Source: Lunularia cruciata (taxonomy: Eukaryota; Streptophyta; Marchantiopsida; Lunulariales; Lunulariaceae). Taken from it: a stretch of 64,000 bases of DNA. Where the stretch lies: the NCBI GenBank assembly GCA_948567375.1, contig OX419755.1:2547001-2611000 (forward strand). Direction: 5' to 3'. This document shows positions 1-10,849 of the stretch, piece by piece. The notes below the pieces were generated by a model. The model saw only the letters and a list, made by a program, of their open reading frames with translations. It made no database searches and was not told the DNA's origin. Made by a program: the position numbers and the translations under genes. The stretch's first letter is position 1. Each line of letters starts with the position of its first letter.

Positions 1-1222
1 GGAAGATATGTTGTGGGCTTTTGTCAATGTCCACCATACCAACTAGGATGAATGTCTTGCAGCTACAGAATTTGCCTACAACAATTCCAAACAGGCAAGC
101 ACTAGATTTTCTCCCTTCTTTCTCTATTTTGGCCAAGATCCGCTTGTTCCAAGATTCTCTTCTTGCTCCTCCTCCCTCTCAAGTTCCTCATACTTCCACA
201 TTCTTGACAATTATATCCCAATCTCTCCAACAAGCCAAGTCTCACCTCCTTGTTGCTCAGAATCGCCAAAAACAATATGCGGACCACCATCGTCGTGATC
301 TCACCTTTGAAATTGGTGATAAAGTCATGCTATCCTTTAGTAACCTCCCTCTCCCACTTGATACCCAAGTTCGTAAACTTGCTCCTAATTGGATAGGACC
401 CTTTGATATCACCCACATTGTCTCTCTTGTTGCTTATCGACTTGCCTTGCCTTGTCACATGCGTATCCATCTTGTCTTTCATGTTTCCAAGTTGAAACCC
501 TTTGTTCCTAACCTCTCTTCTTTTTCCTCTTGAGTCCAACCTCCTCCTTTACCTGTCCCTATCAATGATCATGAGGAGTACGAAGTTGATTGTATCCTTG
601 CACGTTGCCATATTCAGCAAGGCCGTAGCCAACATACGGAGTATAAGGTCCTTTGGAAAGGGTATCTCCTTCATGATGCCACATGAGAACCTCTTTCCCA
701 CCTCTAGAATGCACAGACGGCCATCAAGGAATTCGAAGCTTCATTAGCGACGAGGATGTCACCAACTAGTGGTCGGGGAATATGTAACAATATGGAGTTT
801 AGCAATGAAGTTAGTCGGGCTTACAAAGTAGAGAATAAGATAAAATAGCTTAGAATATTCTAGAAGCATCTAAGAAGCTTCTTGGAGAGCTTCCCAACTA
901 GTTAACTTGCACCCTAAGCAGGTAGCTTCTAGAAGGAAGCTTTTGGAAGCTTCGAACTAGTTTAGTTTGCACGCCAAGTAGGTAGCTTCTAGAAGGAAGC
1001 TTCTTGAGAAGTTTCCTGGTTAACTTGGCTTGCACTCCAAGAAAGCGGCTCAAGGAAGCTTCTTGAGAAGCTTCAAGGGTCTTGTATGCTACCTATAAAT
1101 ACCAAAGCCAAAGCTCATGCTAGGCATTCAGAGTTTTACCTCATTCAAGTGTCCCAATGTGAGTTTCCATTCTCCTATTTCTCGGTTTAGGTCTAAACTT
1201 TCCTCGGCTTCGGTCTTTTACA
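1..1222 (+). mobile_element. Chromovirus family A, 3' end (copy A1)
   Basis: This is the 3' end of a Ty3/gypsy chromovirus that enters from the left edge. Parts in order are the integrase C-terminal region (about 21-533), a chromodomain (about 560-750; EEYEVD and VLWKGY motifs), a purine-rich tract (about 771-782) and the 3' LTR. The integrase part is closely similar to the one at 40650-41000. The LTR is followed at once by reverse-transcriptase sequence of a different family, so A1 lies inside element B1. It is broken, with several breaks. Its 5' end and left target duplication are off the window. Confidence 0.9.
783..1222 (+). repeat. LTR, family A (3' LTR of A1)
   Basis: The LTR starts TGTAACAATATGG after a purine-rich tract and ends TCTTTTACA. 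It holds several inverted GAA/TTC palindromes, then a TATA box (CTATAAATA near 1093) about 130 bases before its end. The other family-A LTRs are at 16185, 36207, 41332, 47693, 59141 and 63340. At 440 bases it is among the longer copies. Copy length varies mainly in the number of palindromic blocks. Confidence 0.9.
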
Positions 1223-4089
1223 AGCATGATGACAAAACACAAACAACATCTATGAGAGGTCCTCCAGATTCTAAGACAAAATTGATTGTACGCCAAAATC
1301 TCAAAGTGCAAGTTTGTTAAGTTCAAAGAAGACTACTTGGGGCATAGAGTAAGTGCTGAGGGCATTCAAGTATTGATGGATAAAATAGAGGTCATTCAAA
1401 AATGGAGTGCCCCCAAAGATCAGACTCAACTCAAGAACTTCTTGAGGTTGACGAGATTCTATCATAGATTTGTAAAGGACTTCACCAAGGTTGCACAGCC
1501 TTTAACGGCACTACTTGGCAAGGAGAAGAAGTGGACATGGGGAACCGCACAAGAGTTGGCCTTTTAAAAAAGCCACCTTGCTACATGCACCAATCTTGAA
1601 GTGATATGATCCAAAATGTCCAATCAAGTTGGCTACAAATGCATCAGGTGTAGCAATAGGAGCATTCCTACAACAAGAGTGGCATGACGGATGGCATCCA
1701 ATTGCATATTTCTCTCGAAAGTTCTTACCGGCAAAGTGCAACTACCACACCACAAAACAAGAAGAGTTGGCCATCATTCTGGCAACCAAGCATTGGAAGC
1801 ACTATCTAGGCAAGAAGGCATTTGTAGTAGAGACAAACCACAAACCTCTAGTCTACCTCAAGACACAAAAGGATCTATCTCATTGCCAGATTTGGTGGGC
1901 AGAGTGGTGACGGTGCTTCAACATGACAATCACCTACGTGGAAGGTAAGAAGCAACTTGTAGATGCATTCACTTGCATGCCAATGGAAAATAACTTAAGG
2001 CGTCACGAGCACCCAAGGACTCACCTTTTGTGATGGCAGATTATGGATCCCAAATGTCCTAGAATTACGCACCACTATTCTAGAGGAATGTCATGATTTG
2101 GCCATTGCAGGTCATGTCAGAGTGGACAAGACCTTGGATGCAATCCAGCGCCATTACTATTGGCCTAAGATGAGCAATGACGTGATGGACTACATGCGCA
2201 GCTACCTACTTTTTCAACAAAACAAAGCTTCTAATCAAGCTCCTATAGGGCTCCTTCAACCTCTCCCCATGCCTACCCAACATTGGGAACAAGTTAATAT
2301 GGATGTCGTCTGTGAATTGCCCAAGACCACCTTAGAGTTTGACTCCATTGTGGTCTTTGTGGACCGACTCAGAAAAATGATTCATGTACATCCTACCACC
2401 AAGGATGTGACCACTCCACAACTAGCTCAATTATACTTAGATGCAGTCTTCTCTCACCATGGCTTGTCTAGAGTACTTATCACCGATAGAGGCACTCAAT
2501 TGACCAGTTTGTTTTGGCAAACACTCTTTGGTTTCTTCAAAACCAAGTTGGCCATGTCCACAGCTTACCACCTACAAACAAATGGCCAAATAGAGCGGGC
2601 TAATCACAAGATTGAAGACATGTTACACGGCTTCACCTTAAAAGAGCAAGAGAGGAGGGACACCCTACTCCCGTTGGTGGAATTTGCTTACAACAATTCA
2701 ATGAATGCATCCACCCAAGTCACTCCGTTCTTCTACATGTATGAGGAGCATCCCTTCACACCTTCTAGCTTGATGAAGATCCGTCCTGTGGCTACCAAGG
2801 TCAATGCAGTCAACACATTTGTTTCTAGAATCCAACAAGGTATGGAGAGCGCCAAGCACATATTATAGATTGCACAAAATCGACAAAAGCAGTATGTTGA
2901 TGCACACCATAGGCACATGGAGTTCAATGTTGGGGATCAAGTGTGGCTATCGACAACCAACCTCATATTAGTTGGACCTCGTTAGCTTGGACCTCGTTTT
3001 ATTGGGCCTTTCTCAATTCTTTCGGCATCGGCACTGTGGCCTATCACCTTGAGCTACCACCACACATGAAGATCCATCTTGTGTTCCATTTTTCCCTACT
3101 ATGCAGATATGCTCCCCGCTCAGGCCAAGGTCATTCCACCCAAGACATTTGACCTTGTCTGACACTCATTGATGGCACAGAGGAATATGAAGTGGAGCGT
3201 ATTTTCCAAAAATGCATGCGTGGTACTCACCATCCGTGGGTGGACTATCTAGTACAGTGGAAAGGTTACCCCCTCTATGAAGCAACCTGGGAGCTCACTG
3301 CCAATTTGACACATGCACCGGTGTTAGTGCAAGCATTTGAGCAACAATTGCACAGTGAGGACATTGTTGTCTTAAAAGGAGGGAGGTCTGTAATACCAAG
3401 AGCTAACCATATGATCTAGATGTGAAATTTGGTTTGGTAACATCTAGAATGATGTTATACATGATGGTCAAAATAGATCAGATAGAAGTATCACCAAAAG
3501 AGTACTTCTACTAATAGAGCAGAAACTAAAATAGACTTGAGAACCTTAGAACCAATAGCTAGACATATGATTTAAAGGTGAGAATTGATTTGGTAACATC
3601 TTGAAGGATGTTACAAATGATGGACTAAACAGATCAGAAAGAGGTATCACCAAAAGGGGACTTCTACTAATAGAGTAGGAACCAAAATATGCTTGAAATC
3701 TTTGAAGGCAATTTTGGAGGCCTAAATGGATGAATTATGCCTTGAAAATGTGCAAATTTTTGCCCCCCTCCCCTCTTGGTTTGTCTTATCGAGAGCTTTC
3801 CAATGGTACCGTACTCACTTGATTTTGAGACTCCTATAGGAAGATTCCCTAAAGCTTGTTTGACCAACCAGATAGGACCTAGACCGACATGTCACCCATC
3901 CAAGTAAGTAATCCAAGGGTGGAGCTTGCTGACATGTCACCTATCTGTGTGCCTAATCCTATGGTGGAGCTTTTGTGGAGGATATCCTCTTTGTCTATAT
4001 AATAAAGAGAAGGTGCTCCTTTAGGGCACTGAATGTTGAGTGTGTAATTTGTGTTTCTCTCTCTTCTGTTGTCCTTGGAGTATTATACA
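1223..4089 (+). mobile_element. Chromovirus family B, 3' part (copy B1)
   Basis: This is the 3' part of a second Ty3/gypsy chromovirus. Parts in order are the reverse transcriptase end (about 1285-1565, LYAKISKCKF and YLGH motifs), RNase H (about 1625-1990), the integrase zinc-binding and catalytic core (about 2040-2870), and a GPY/F-like stretch with a chromodomain (about 2930-3340, YLVQWKGYP and ATWEL motifs). A purine tract (3374-3388) and the 3' LTR follow. Element A1 has inserted into its reverse transcriptase. The right end of the LTR runs straight into copia coding sequence, so B1 itself sits inside a copia element. It is broken, with several breaks. Confidence 0.9.
3389..4089 (+). repeat. 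LTR, family B (3' LTR of B1)
   Basis: The LTR starts TGTAATACCAAG after the purine tract AAAAGGAGGGAGGTC and ends GGAGTATTATACA. Its boundaries are fixed by the solo copy at 12889-13629 and the minus-strand copy at 45460-46057. It includes a C-rich run near 3763 that appears as a G-run in the two minus-strand copies, and a TATATAATAAAG promoter-like stretch near 3995. It has an internal near-repeat: CTTCTACTAATAGAG occurs twice, near 3506 and 3661. Confidence 0.88.
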
Positions 4090-4823
4090 TGTCCATCAGA
4101 TGAAGAGGAGAGAAAATTAATGTCAAATATGCCTTAGGCTAATGTTGTTGGGAGTTCCAATGTACTGGCTACACTAGATCATACATCTCATATGTTGTCA
4201 ATATGGTAAGTAGATACATGTCATATCCAAGGAAACAACAATGAGAAGTTGTGAATTGGATACTTTTTTACTTGAAAGGTACTATAAATATTGGCATTGT
4301 TCTTTGATGTGGAGAAGGAGGAATAACAAGATATGTAGATTCTGATTTTGCAAGAGACTTGGATAAGAGAATATCTACAACAAGATTTATTTTTACATTT
4401 GTTGGTAATCCAATAAGTTGGAATTCTACTCTTTGATCTACTGTTGCTCTTTCTACTATGGAGGCAAAATATATGGCAACAACTAAGGCTGCTAAAGAGG
4501 CAATATGACTACAAAGATTAACCAAGGATGGAAAACTCCCCAATATGAGGTCCAGACTTTTCTATGATAGCCAAAGTGTATTCACTTAGCCAAGAATGAA
4601 GTATATCATTCAAGGACAAAATATATTGATGTGAGATATTGATTTTATTAGGGAAGCTATGAAAAATTTGGAGATTAATTTTCAAAAGTGGGCATAGAGG
4701 TTAATGCAGCTCGTATGTTAAATAAACTTATTCTTGTTGAGAAATTCAAATCATGCATGAACTTGCTCAATGTTGGACGTTGCTCTTTGGATAATATGGC
4801 TGATACAAGGAAAAGGTGGAGAT
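4090..4823 (+). mobile_element. Ty1/copia relic: RT end, RNase H, polypurine tract
   Basis: Translation just right of B1 gives a copia reverse transcriptase end and RNase H: a DEEERE-like start, then VSRYMS, YLKGT, the RNase H hallmark YVDSDFARDLDKR (about 4335-4375), STVALSTMEAKYMA and the DSQS segment. Copia RNase H normally sits at the end of pol. The purine tract GGAAAAGGTGGAGATTG (about 4807-4823) follows, as in plant copia elements. The 5' part lies left of the window behind nested A1 and B1. It is broken, with several breaks, and is older than B1. Confidence 0.85.
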
Positions 4824-5229
4824 TGTCGTGTTTGGCTTGGTATTAGTGTCTTGACTGATTATTGCAGATTGATATAGCCAAGGGAAAACATGATTTATTG
4901 ATTGAGCAAGGTGTAGGACAAGCACTTATCTTGATATATTTAGTCAAGTCCATGCCAAAATATTAAAGTGATTAGAGACCTTAAGTGATAAATATTCAAG
5001 AAGTCACACGAGTTGGGTCAATACTCAAGTGTCCAATAGGATGAAAACAATGAGGAACTAACCCAATATATTTTTATTTTTTATTTTTTTTTATTTTTTT
5101 TTGTGCAACAAGTAATAAACTATTTTGTGTGAGCCTATTTCAGCCATTATCCTATTTTTGACAAGAAGTGAACCATGGTAACTACTATTGTCCTTGATCT
5201 TTGCTTAATGGGTTTATGATATGCTATTG
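4824..5229 (+). repeat. Probable copia 3' LTR start and low-complexity tail
   Basis: The sequence after the copia purine tract begins with a TGTTTGGC-like motif, which is where the 3' LTR should start. I see no second copy, so its right end is not defined. A T-rich low-complexity run lies at about 5067-5101. No coding signal is seen. Confidence 0.4.
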
Positions 5230-7190
5230 TGAGAGGTTCTTGGAACTATTTTTTCTAACAAGTTCAAGAAGGTGCCAAATTTGTTATACATTCAATTTGT
5301 GCCTCACTACATTTGTTTAGGGTTTGTTTTGCTACCCTAGTACCAAGCCCAATGCCCCAACATTGTGGACTACAGCACCTTGGTTTGGAATATACATAAG
5401 CAGGTCTGTACTCAGAAGGCCAAAGAACATCTGGTAAAAGAAGAAGCAACAAAGGCCAAAGATCTATACAAGGAAGAGGCAATAAAGGTAAGTGCCTTGA
5501 TGCAATAGAATCACGAATTCAAGAGGAGTGCTACAACAAAGAATGAACTAGATCACCAGGCTGTAGAGAACCAGAAGTTAGAATATGATTGGAAGGTATT
5601 CTGACTCAAGTTTGATCAGTACAAGAAGGATACAAGGACCAGTTTTGTGGCAAGTACCAAGAGTTAGAGAGCACTAGGAGTGCTCTTAATCCCTTAAGAG
5701 CACTCCTTAAGACATGTTTAAGTGGCAACCTTAGAAGTGAAGATGCAGGAGTACCAAAAGGAAGTAGCATTGCAATTACAATGTCTCACTAAAGAAGTGA
5801 AGGAAGAAAAAGCCAAGCATGCAAGGAGTCTCCAAGCACTAAAAATATAGAACGTAGAATGGAGTACTTGTACCAAATAGATTGAAAAGGACCAGTTCAA
5901 AGTGTTACACCAACAAGAAGATGCTTGGACCTTCTTTGTGGAGTTTTTAAAGGAAGATGTATAGCTTCAAGCATTGCAAACAAAGTACCATGAGTTGAAG
6001 CTCCATGTCTAAAGATTGCAAAATCAAGCCTATAAAGATGAACATCATGTCCTTGCGACTGAAGGAGCACTCAAACAAGAAGTTTATAGAAGTCTGTCAG
6101 ACAATTTTTTAGAGATAGTTAGGTACCAAGCACAAATTGATCAGTAAGTTAGATATCTTAGAGTCAAGCATAGTCCTTCACCTCCAATATTCAAGCCCAA
6201 GGTACACCTTTGAGGGGAAGTCCTTCCGTGAGGCAAGCACTCTTAGCCAAGTTTTAAGTACTTGGAGTTGTACAATAGTCAGATACTTTGAGTACAACAT
6301 TAGTGCTAGCACTCAAAATTGTACATAGTTGAGGAGGAGCGCCCTTGGAGTTGTACATGCACTCATAGTTGTAAATGAAAATTAGATTAGGTAGAGAGAT
6401 CTGATCCATTCCATAACACATGTTAGGAGCCTAATCATTTTGTAGGTGATTTGGATACAATAGGATTAAGATCTTAAGCAAGTGATGTATAGTGTAGTTT
6501 AGGATTTTCAGAGATCCACTTGGGATTCTGATCCCTTTGGCTCAAAGCCATATTAGTATTTAAAGCTGCCATTGGCACTTGTGTTCATTCATTCATGAAT
6601 TTTCATAGTCTGTTTACTAGTAACTCTGAATTATTTGCAAGTTTTGTGTCTTCCATTTTATACGTGTTCAATGTCCAGGTAAGAATAAAGGTGAAGAATT
6701 TCACAGTAAGGTCTCAAGTGCTTAGTACCGAGCAAGTACTCGCCTTTGATTAGGGTGTGTACGGAAGGATACAAAGAAGTGAACTTATGCAAAGAGTGGA
6801 TTGGGGAACCTCACCTCATGGGCGGAACCATGGAATCAAGAAAATTAGACATTGATTAGCATGAAGTGTGTCCTATAGGTTGTGCCTTCAAGGAAGGGTA
6901 GAACGCACTTGCAAGAACTCCAACTTTGGAATGGAGTGGCACTCAAAGTTGAATGGACCATCATCTTCGGGAGCAATCCTGGCTAAATCTTAGAGTGAAG
7001 TGATTCTTGTATTTTCTTTTTGCTGTAGTTTCTCTCTTGGGAGTGGTCCTGCCCAAGAGGTTAAATGTGAAACAATAAATGAACTTTGGTTTTGTGACAA
7101 TGTGATGTTTTGTATCATTCTTAGTCCTCTCTAACCAATATCCTCATGGGAACAACCTGTTCTTACTGATTATACTATAAGTTTGTCAAC
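5230..7190 (+). repeat. R-family repeat, copy R1
   Basis: R is a dispersed repeat that I do not recognise by name. R1 has a Lys/Glu/Gln-rich coding relic (about 5430-6150) that reads as a coiled coil, for example HLVKEEATKAKDLYKEE near 5430. A long non-coding segment follows, then a conserved tail (about 7030-7190) with CCCAAGAGGTTAAA, a CAATAAATGAA stretch and CTCATGGGAACAACC. The same parts in the same order occur at 10850-14330 (minus), 14640-17245 (plus) and 57085-64000 (minus). The coding part is split by many stops. The tail resembles the LTR end of Tat/Athila-type gypsy elements and may be followed by a decayed primer site, but this is weak. Confidence 0.65.
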
Positions 7191-9000
7191 AGTGGCTGTC
7201 ACAATGGGTGAATGCATTTTTGCAAGGTTTGAACCTTGGTAAACATTCGAACGCATGACCCCAATGATGATGAGACTCAGAATTTAGCCAAAGATAAAAT
7301 CCTACACTTTATTCAATCTATTGAATCCCAACACACACCTTCCCGCTTGGCTTGTCGATCCAATGTGGCAATGGAGTGTGGGATGGTTCTTCAAACGATC
7401 ATGTAAAGCATAAAACTGCAAGTTGCATCTAATTAATTCAATTGATCGTTATGATCACAAAGAAAAATCTTCGTCATTTTCTCCTTGTACGTGACATAAT
7501 AATCATCCTCCGGCTCTGGATGGAATAAGTAAAATTCTCAAATTCTCTTTAGTACAAAAAGAGATCATGTATGTTCTACTGCAAGATTGTATGGGTGTTT
7601 AAAGAAGTAATAACTCACCTTGTTGCAAGGTGGAAACTTATGGAGTTTGGAAGTTCATTCAATCCATCATTTAATTGGGCATAAGTAAGACTATGAAGAC
7701 TGGTGTCCATCTCGGACCTTGTTGGCTGTTGCACTGGCATTCAGATCTCTTCATGATTATCATGTAATTGTTCCAAACTTAGACGATTGAGACTAGTATC
7801 TTCATCAGGCTAGGTGAGAGCTACATTCTCAAGGACAATCATAGAGGATTTTATAATCTTAAACAGATTCCATTTTGTCTCCAAAAGCTCTTCGATAAAT
7901 TACAACATATATATCTCCAACATCTACGTGTCGCTGCCAACTATACCTGACATACGAGTCGAAATAAAATCCACGTGTTTCAAGGTACAGTTGAGTCTTA
8001 GTGTCAACAATTCGGGTTCCGTGAGTCAAAATACCAAATATGGCTCCATATTTGGTATTTTGACTCACGGTACTGTAAAGTTTATTCTATTATACTTCAC
8101 GTGAGCTTCCGACAAGTCATGGCAGATTATGTCGCTCTGGACATAATCTCGCTCTGGACACTGACAGCAAGACAGAACTGTCGGTCAGCTCATCGCATCT
8201 TATCCTGTGAAGACCGTAGACTATTGCACTTCAACAATATTAGGGGTTTCCAGTTACAGTTTCACGGGTCCTGCACACCACCCTAGAAAGAGTTTCATGA
8301 ATGAAGACCCCAAGTCTTAAAGGCTACTGTCATCTCGAAGGTGACCCTTAGTTCTTGTTTTTGGCAACGAAGTCTTCACCCCTATAATGTCTATAGTTTA
8401 CCCGAAAACGTGAACTCTAAATTTAGCAACAAGATCTTCATCCATACCATGTCTATAATCTACCCAGAAACCCACACCTTACATTCTTATGGATTAAATT
8501 CTAAATTTCCAAGGGTACCGGTAAATTATAATAAAAAATCCCTATGATGATTATGATCTTTCCATGTTTCGTATTATCACCAGAATCAAGATTTAAAAAG
8601 TGGCGTGGTCAACTTGATAATTATCGACTACCTTGGCTGGATCACAATCTTGTGTATCTCGCAAATTCTTTGAAGGCGGGCTTCTCGTTACAGTAGAAAC
8701 GCTTGCAAATTCTCTTCGGCTGGCTTATACTTCAAAGTTCTGATCAGTTAGGGTTGAAACTCACCGGACTCAATTCTATTTGGACTGTGCACCGCTCTCT
8801 GTTTAAGTACTTCTAACTCAATATTGATCTGTGCATTGCGGATCCGCGTTGAATCGACCACTCTTTGAACTGCATATTTGGAAGTGGCATGAAAGTGGTA
8901 CGAAGAGAAATTTGCTTGCTTTCCATGCTGTCCTCCTAGACATTGTGAAAGCATGACGGGAGCCACAGCAAGCAGCACGAAATGTTAACGCAAACTCCTA
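7191..9000. other. Unassigned region with more CpG; possible old host DNA
   Basis: No transposon domain is seen. CpG is more frequent than in the flanking retroelements, which suggests sequence that escaped long methylation. Short open stretches exist on both strands: plus 7814-8104, minus 7859-8068 and minus 8748-8978. None matches a family I can name, and the first two largely overlap on opposite strands through the hairpin at 8019-8070. The direct repeat TCGCTCTGGACA occurs near 8131 and 8148. I would not annotate a gene here. Confidence 0.4.
8019..8070. repeat. Perfect hairpin, 23-bp arms, 6-nt loop
   Basis: The left arm CCGTGAGTCAAAATACCAAA plus TAT (8019-8041) and the right arm (8048-8070) are exact reverse complements around the loop GGCTCC. 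A few outer bases also pair with gaps. Perfect pairing implies recent origin or selection, in contrast to the decayed surroundings. Confidence 0.95.
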
Positions 9001-9110
9001 TCACTTTTGCTATGCTCATGAAGGAAACGTATTACAATTCCTAGATAAACTATCATCACTTTTGCCATGCTCATGAAGGAAAAGAATTACAATTCCTAAA
9101 TAAACTATCA
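9001..9110. repeat. 55-bp tandem duplication
   Basis: Two copies of a 55-base unit lie head to tail (9001-9055 and 9056-9110). Both start TCACTTTTGC and share the core ATGCTCATGAAGGAAA, with only a few differences. No coding role is seen. Confidence 0.9.
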
Positions 9111-10849
9111 AGGCAGATAGGTCTTCTCATGCTAAGAGCTGTCACCTCCTCCCCTGAAGTGTAGAATATCTAAGTGATTTATTCTATTTTTACATGCAAT
9201 TACTTCCCTAGGGTTTTATATTTGGCATGGATTTTTGCACCTATAGAGACACTGTTATCATGTTTGTGGATGTTTGATAATAGCATCTATCACACTTTCT
9301 CCACTTTATTAAGGCTATACATGCTCCTAGAGTTGTCAAATGAGTGATGTAGGCAAAAGATATCTCTACCCATAGTCATAGGAGGATGTGGTTTCATACC
9401 TATGAAACCACATGACCACAACACCAATAGCAAAACATGGGTTCTAATGGTCCCCCATTTAGCAAACATGTTCTTATACAAGGGATATATTCTTTTGTTG
9501 GGATCTATCATGATAGTGAATTCATGCATTTATACCTTCTACTCATATCTACATTTGGCTCATGACTTATTGCTAGGCCTTGCACGCATTCCTTGAATTC
9601 ATTGACTTTGTATATCTAGATCCTAGGAAGATTCAGGTGGATCGTAATGAGCATATGTACACTCACACACTGATAAGCATCCTCGCTGATGCGCCTCTAG
9701 CTAATTGAGCTTGGCTCTAGGCTACTCCCTTGATTGATGACTTCAAATTTACTTTTGAGTTTACCATGACTCTACAATTGAGGTTGCATTCCCACATCAA
9801 GCTCTCATAGGGCTTTTGGCTTGATGCATATGTGGTTTTCCATACAACATACAAGACATACTCTTATTATGACGTTTAATAGGTGGAGAGCTCACCAAAG
9901 TCCATTATGCAGTTCAGGATACATTGGCTCAAATCTTACAAGCTACAAGTCTAAGTTCAAATTGAGGGATGGTTGGATCTACCAAGATCACCTATCCATC
10001 AAGTGCAAGTGGATATTTTTACTTTCATGGATGGTCATCACACTTGCATGATATGGTGGTTGCAAACCTTTATGAGTGGTAATTGGTACAACAAGATATA
10101 CATGTGAGAGTAACAAAAATCATCACGTCTGGATGAAAGGAGGACTATTACATACCTTGGTTATCCTCAGATGCCTTTGTCCATTTATTGATTGAAATTT
10201 TTGAGCACCTACATCACCAGTTTGATGGTCTTGTCAAGGAAGCAGCACAAGGTTCCTTGTAGAGGAAAGAGGCATTGGTTGTCTCTCCAACCATGCTCAC
10301 ATCCTATTATCAACAATGCATATCATTCACTTTACAATGCACTCAAGCTTTGGGTCTTCACCGATGAATAGTTGCAATAGGAACACCCAACACAACTAGG
10401 ATCCTCCCTCTCCACTTACATACAATTGGAGGACCTCTACCACGCCAATCATGAATAGACTACCTCTCCTTAGCTTCTTGGGTTCTTAGCTTCTGGTCTA
10501 ATAACAAGGACCCAACCTTGTTATTAGGGCACTTTTTCCCTTATTGTGCCTTTGGGCACTAGTTTTGCGCTTCTTTCTTGGCTACTCAGGTTTATTCTAC
10601 CTTTATGCTCTCTTTTTCTTTCACACTTGTTTGTGCTTTGTACTCCTTTCCCTTTTATATCAAGATACTATATTTATATCATCATTTATCTATGAAAAAG
10701 TTAAGGAGTTGAGGCATAGCCCATAGCACTACATGTTGCTCAATTAGTTGATTAATTTCTCAAATATCATAGTATTGTTGTGATATTCTCTTACATTAAC
10801 AAACCAGAACAAAGAGTAATATTGGCACCATGCTAAGTATGAAGTCTTG
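9111..10849. other. Unassigned relic region before R2
   Basis: This AT-rich DNA has few CpGs and no hallmark domain. A plus-strand stretch at about 9740-10060 stays open for short runs and looks like decayed coding sequence of unknown family. Hydrophobic codons at 10544-10726 arise from a T-rich run and are not persuasive. A small perfect hairpin (12-bp arms, loop ACCT) lies at 9386-9413. CAACCTTGTTATTAGGG at 10513 repeats a motif found a few bases earlier. Confidence 0.35.
9386..9413. repeat. Short perfect hairpin, 12-bp arms
   Basis: ATGTGGTTTCAT (9386-9397) and ATGAAACCACAT (9402-9413) are exact reverse complements around a 4-base loop. Confidence 0.9.

Noticed and set aside
7160-7220. 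Primer site of a Tat/Athila-type element (TGGCTGTCACAATGGG against TGGCGCCGTTGCCGGG)
   Set aside because: Only partial identity. The matching positions in the other R copies are even weaker, so I mention it only as a possibility.
8748-8978. Short-chain dehydrogenase-like stretch (ATSKYAVQRVV) on the minus strand
   Set aside because: Only a few residues resemble the Tyr-x-x-x-Lys region. The cofactor-binding glycine motif and the rest of the fold are absent.
10544-10726. Membrane-protein-like frame (Phe/Leu-rich)
   Set aside because: Comes from a T-rich run, shows no conserved motif and is flanked by decayed repeat.
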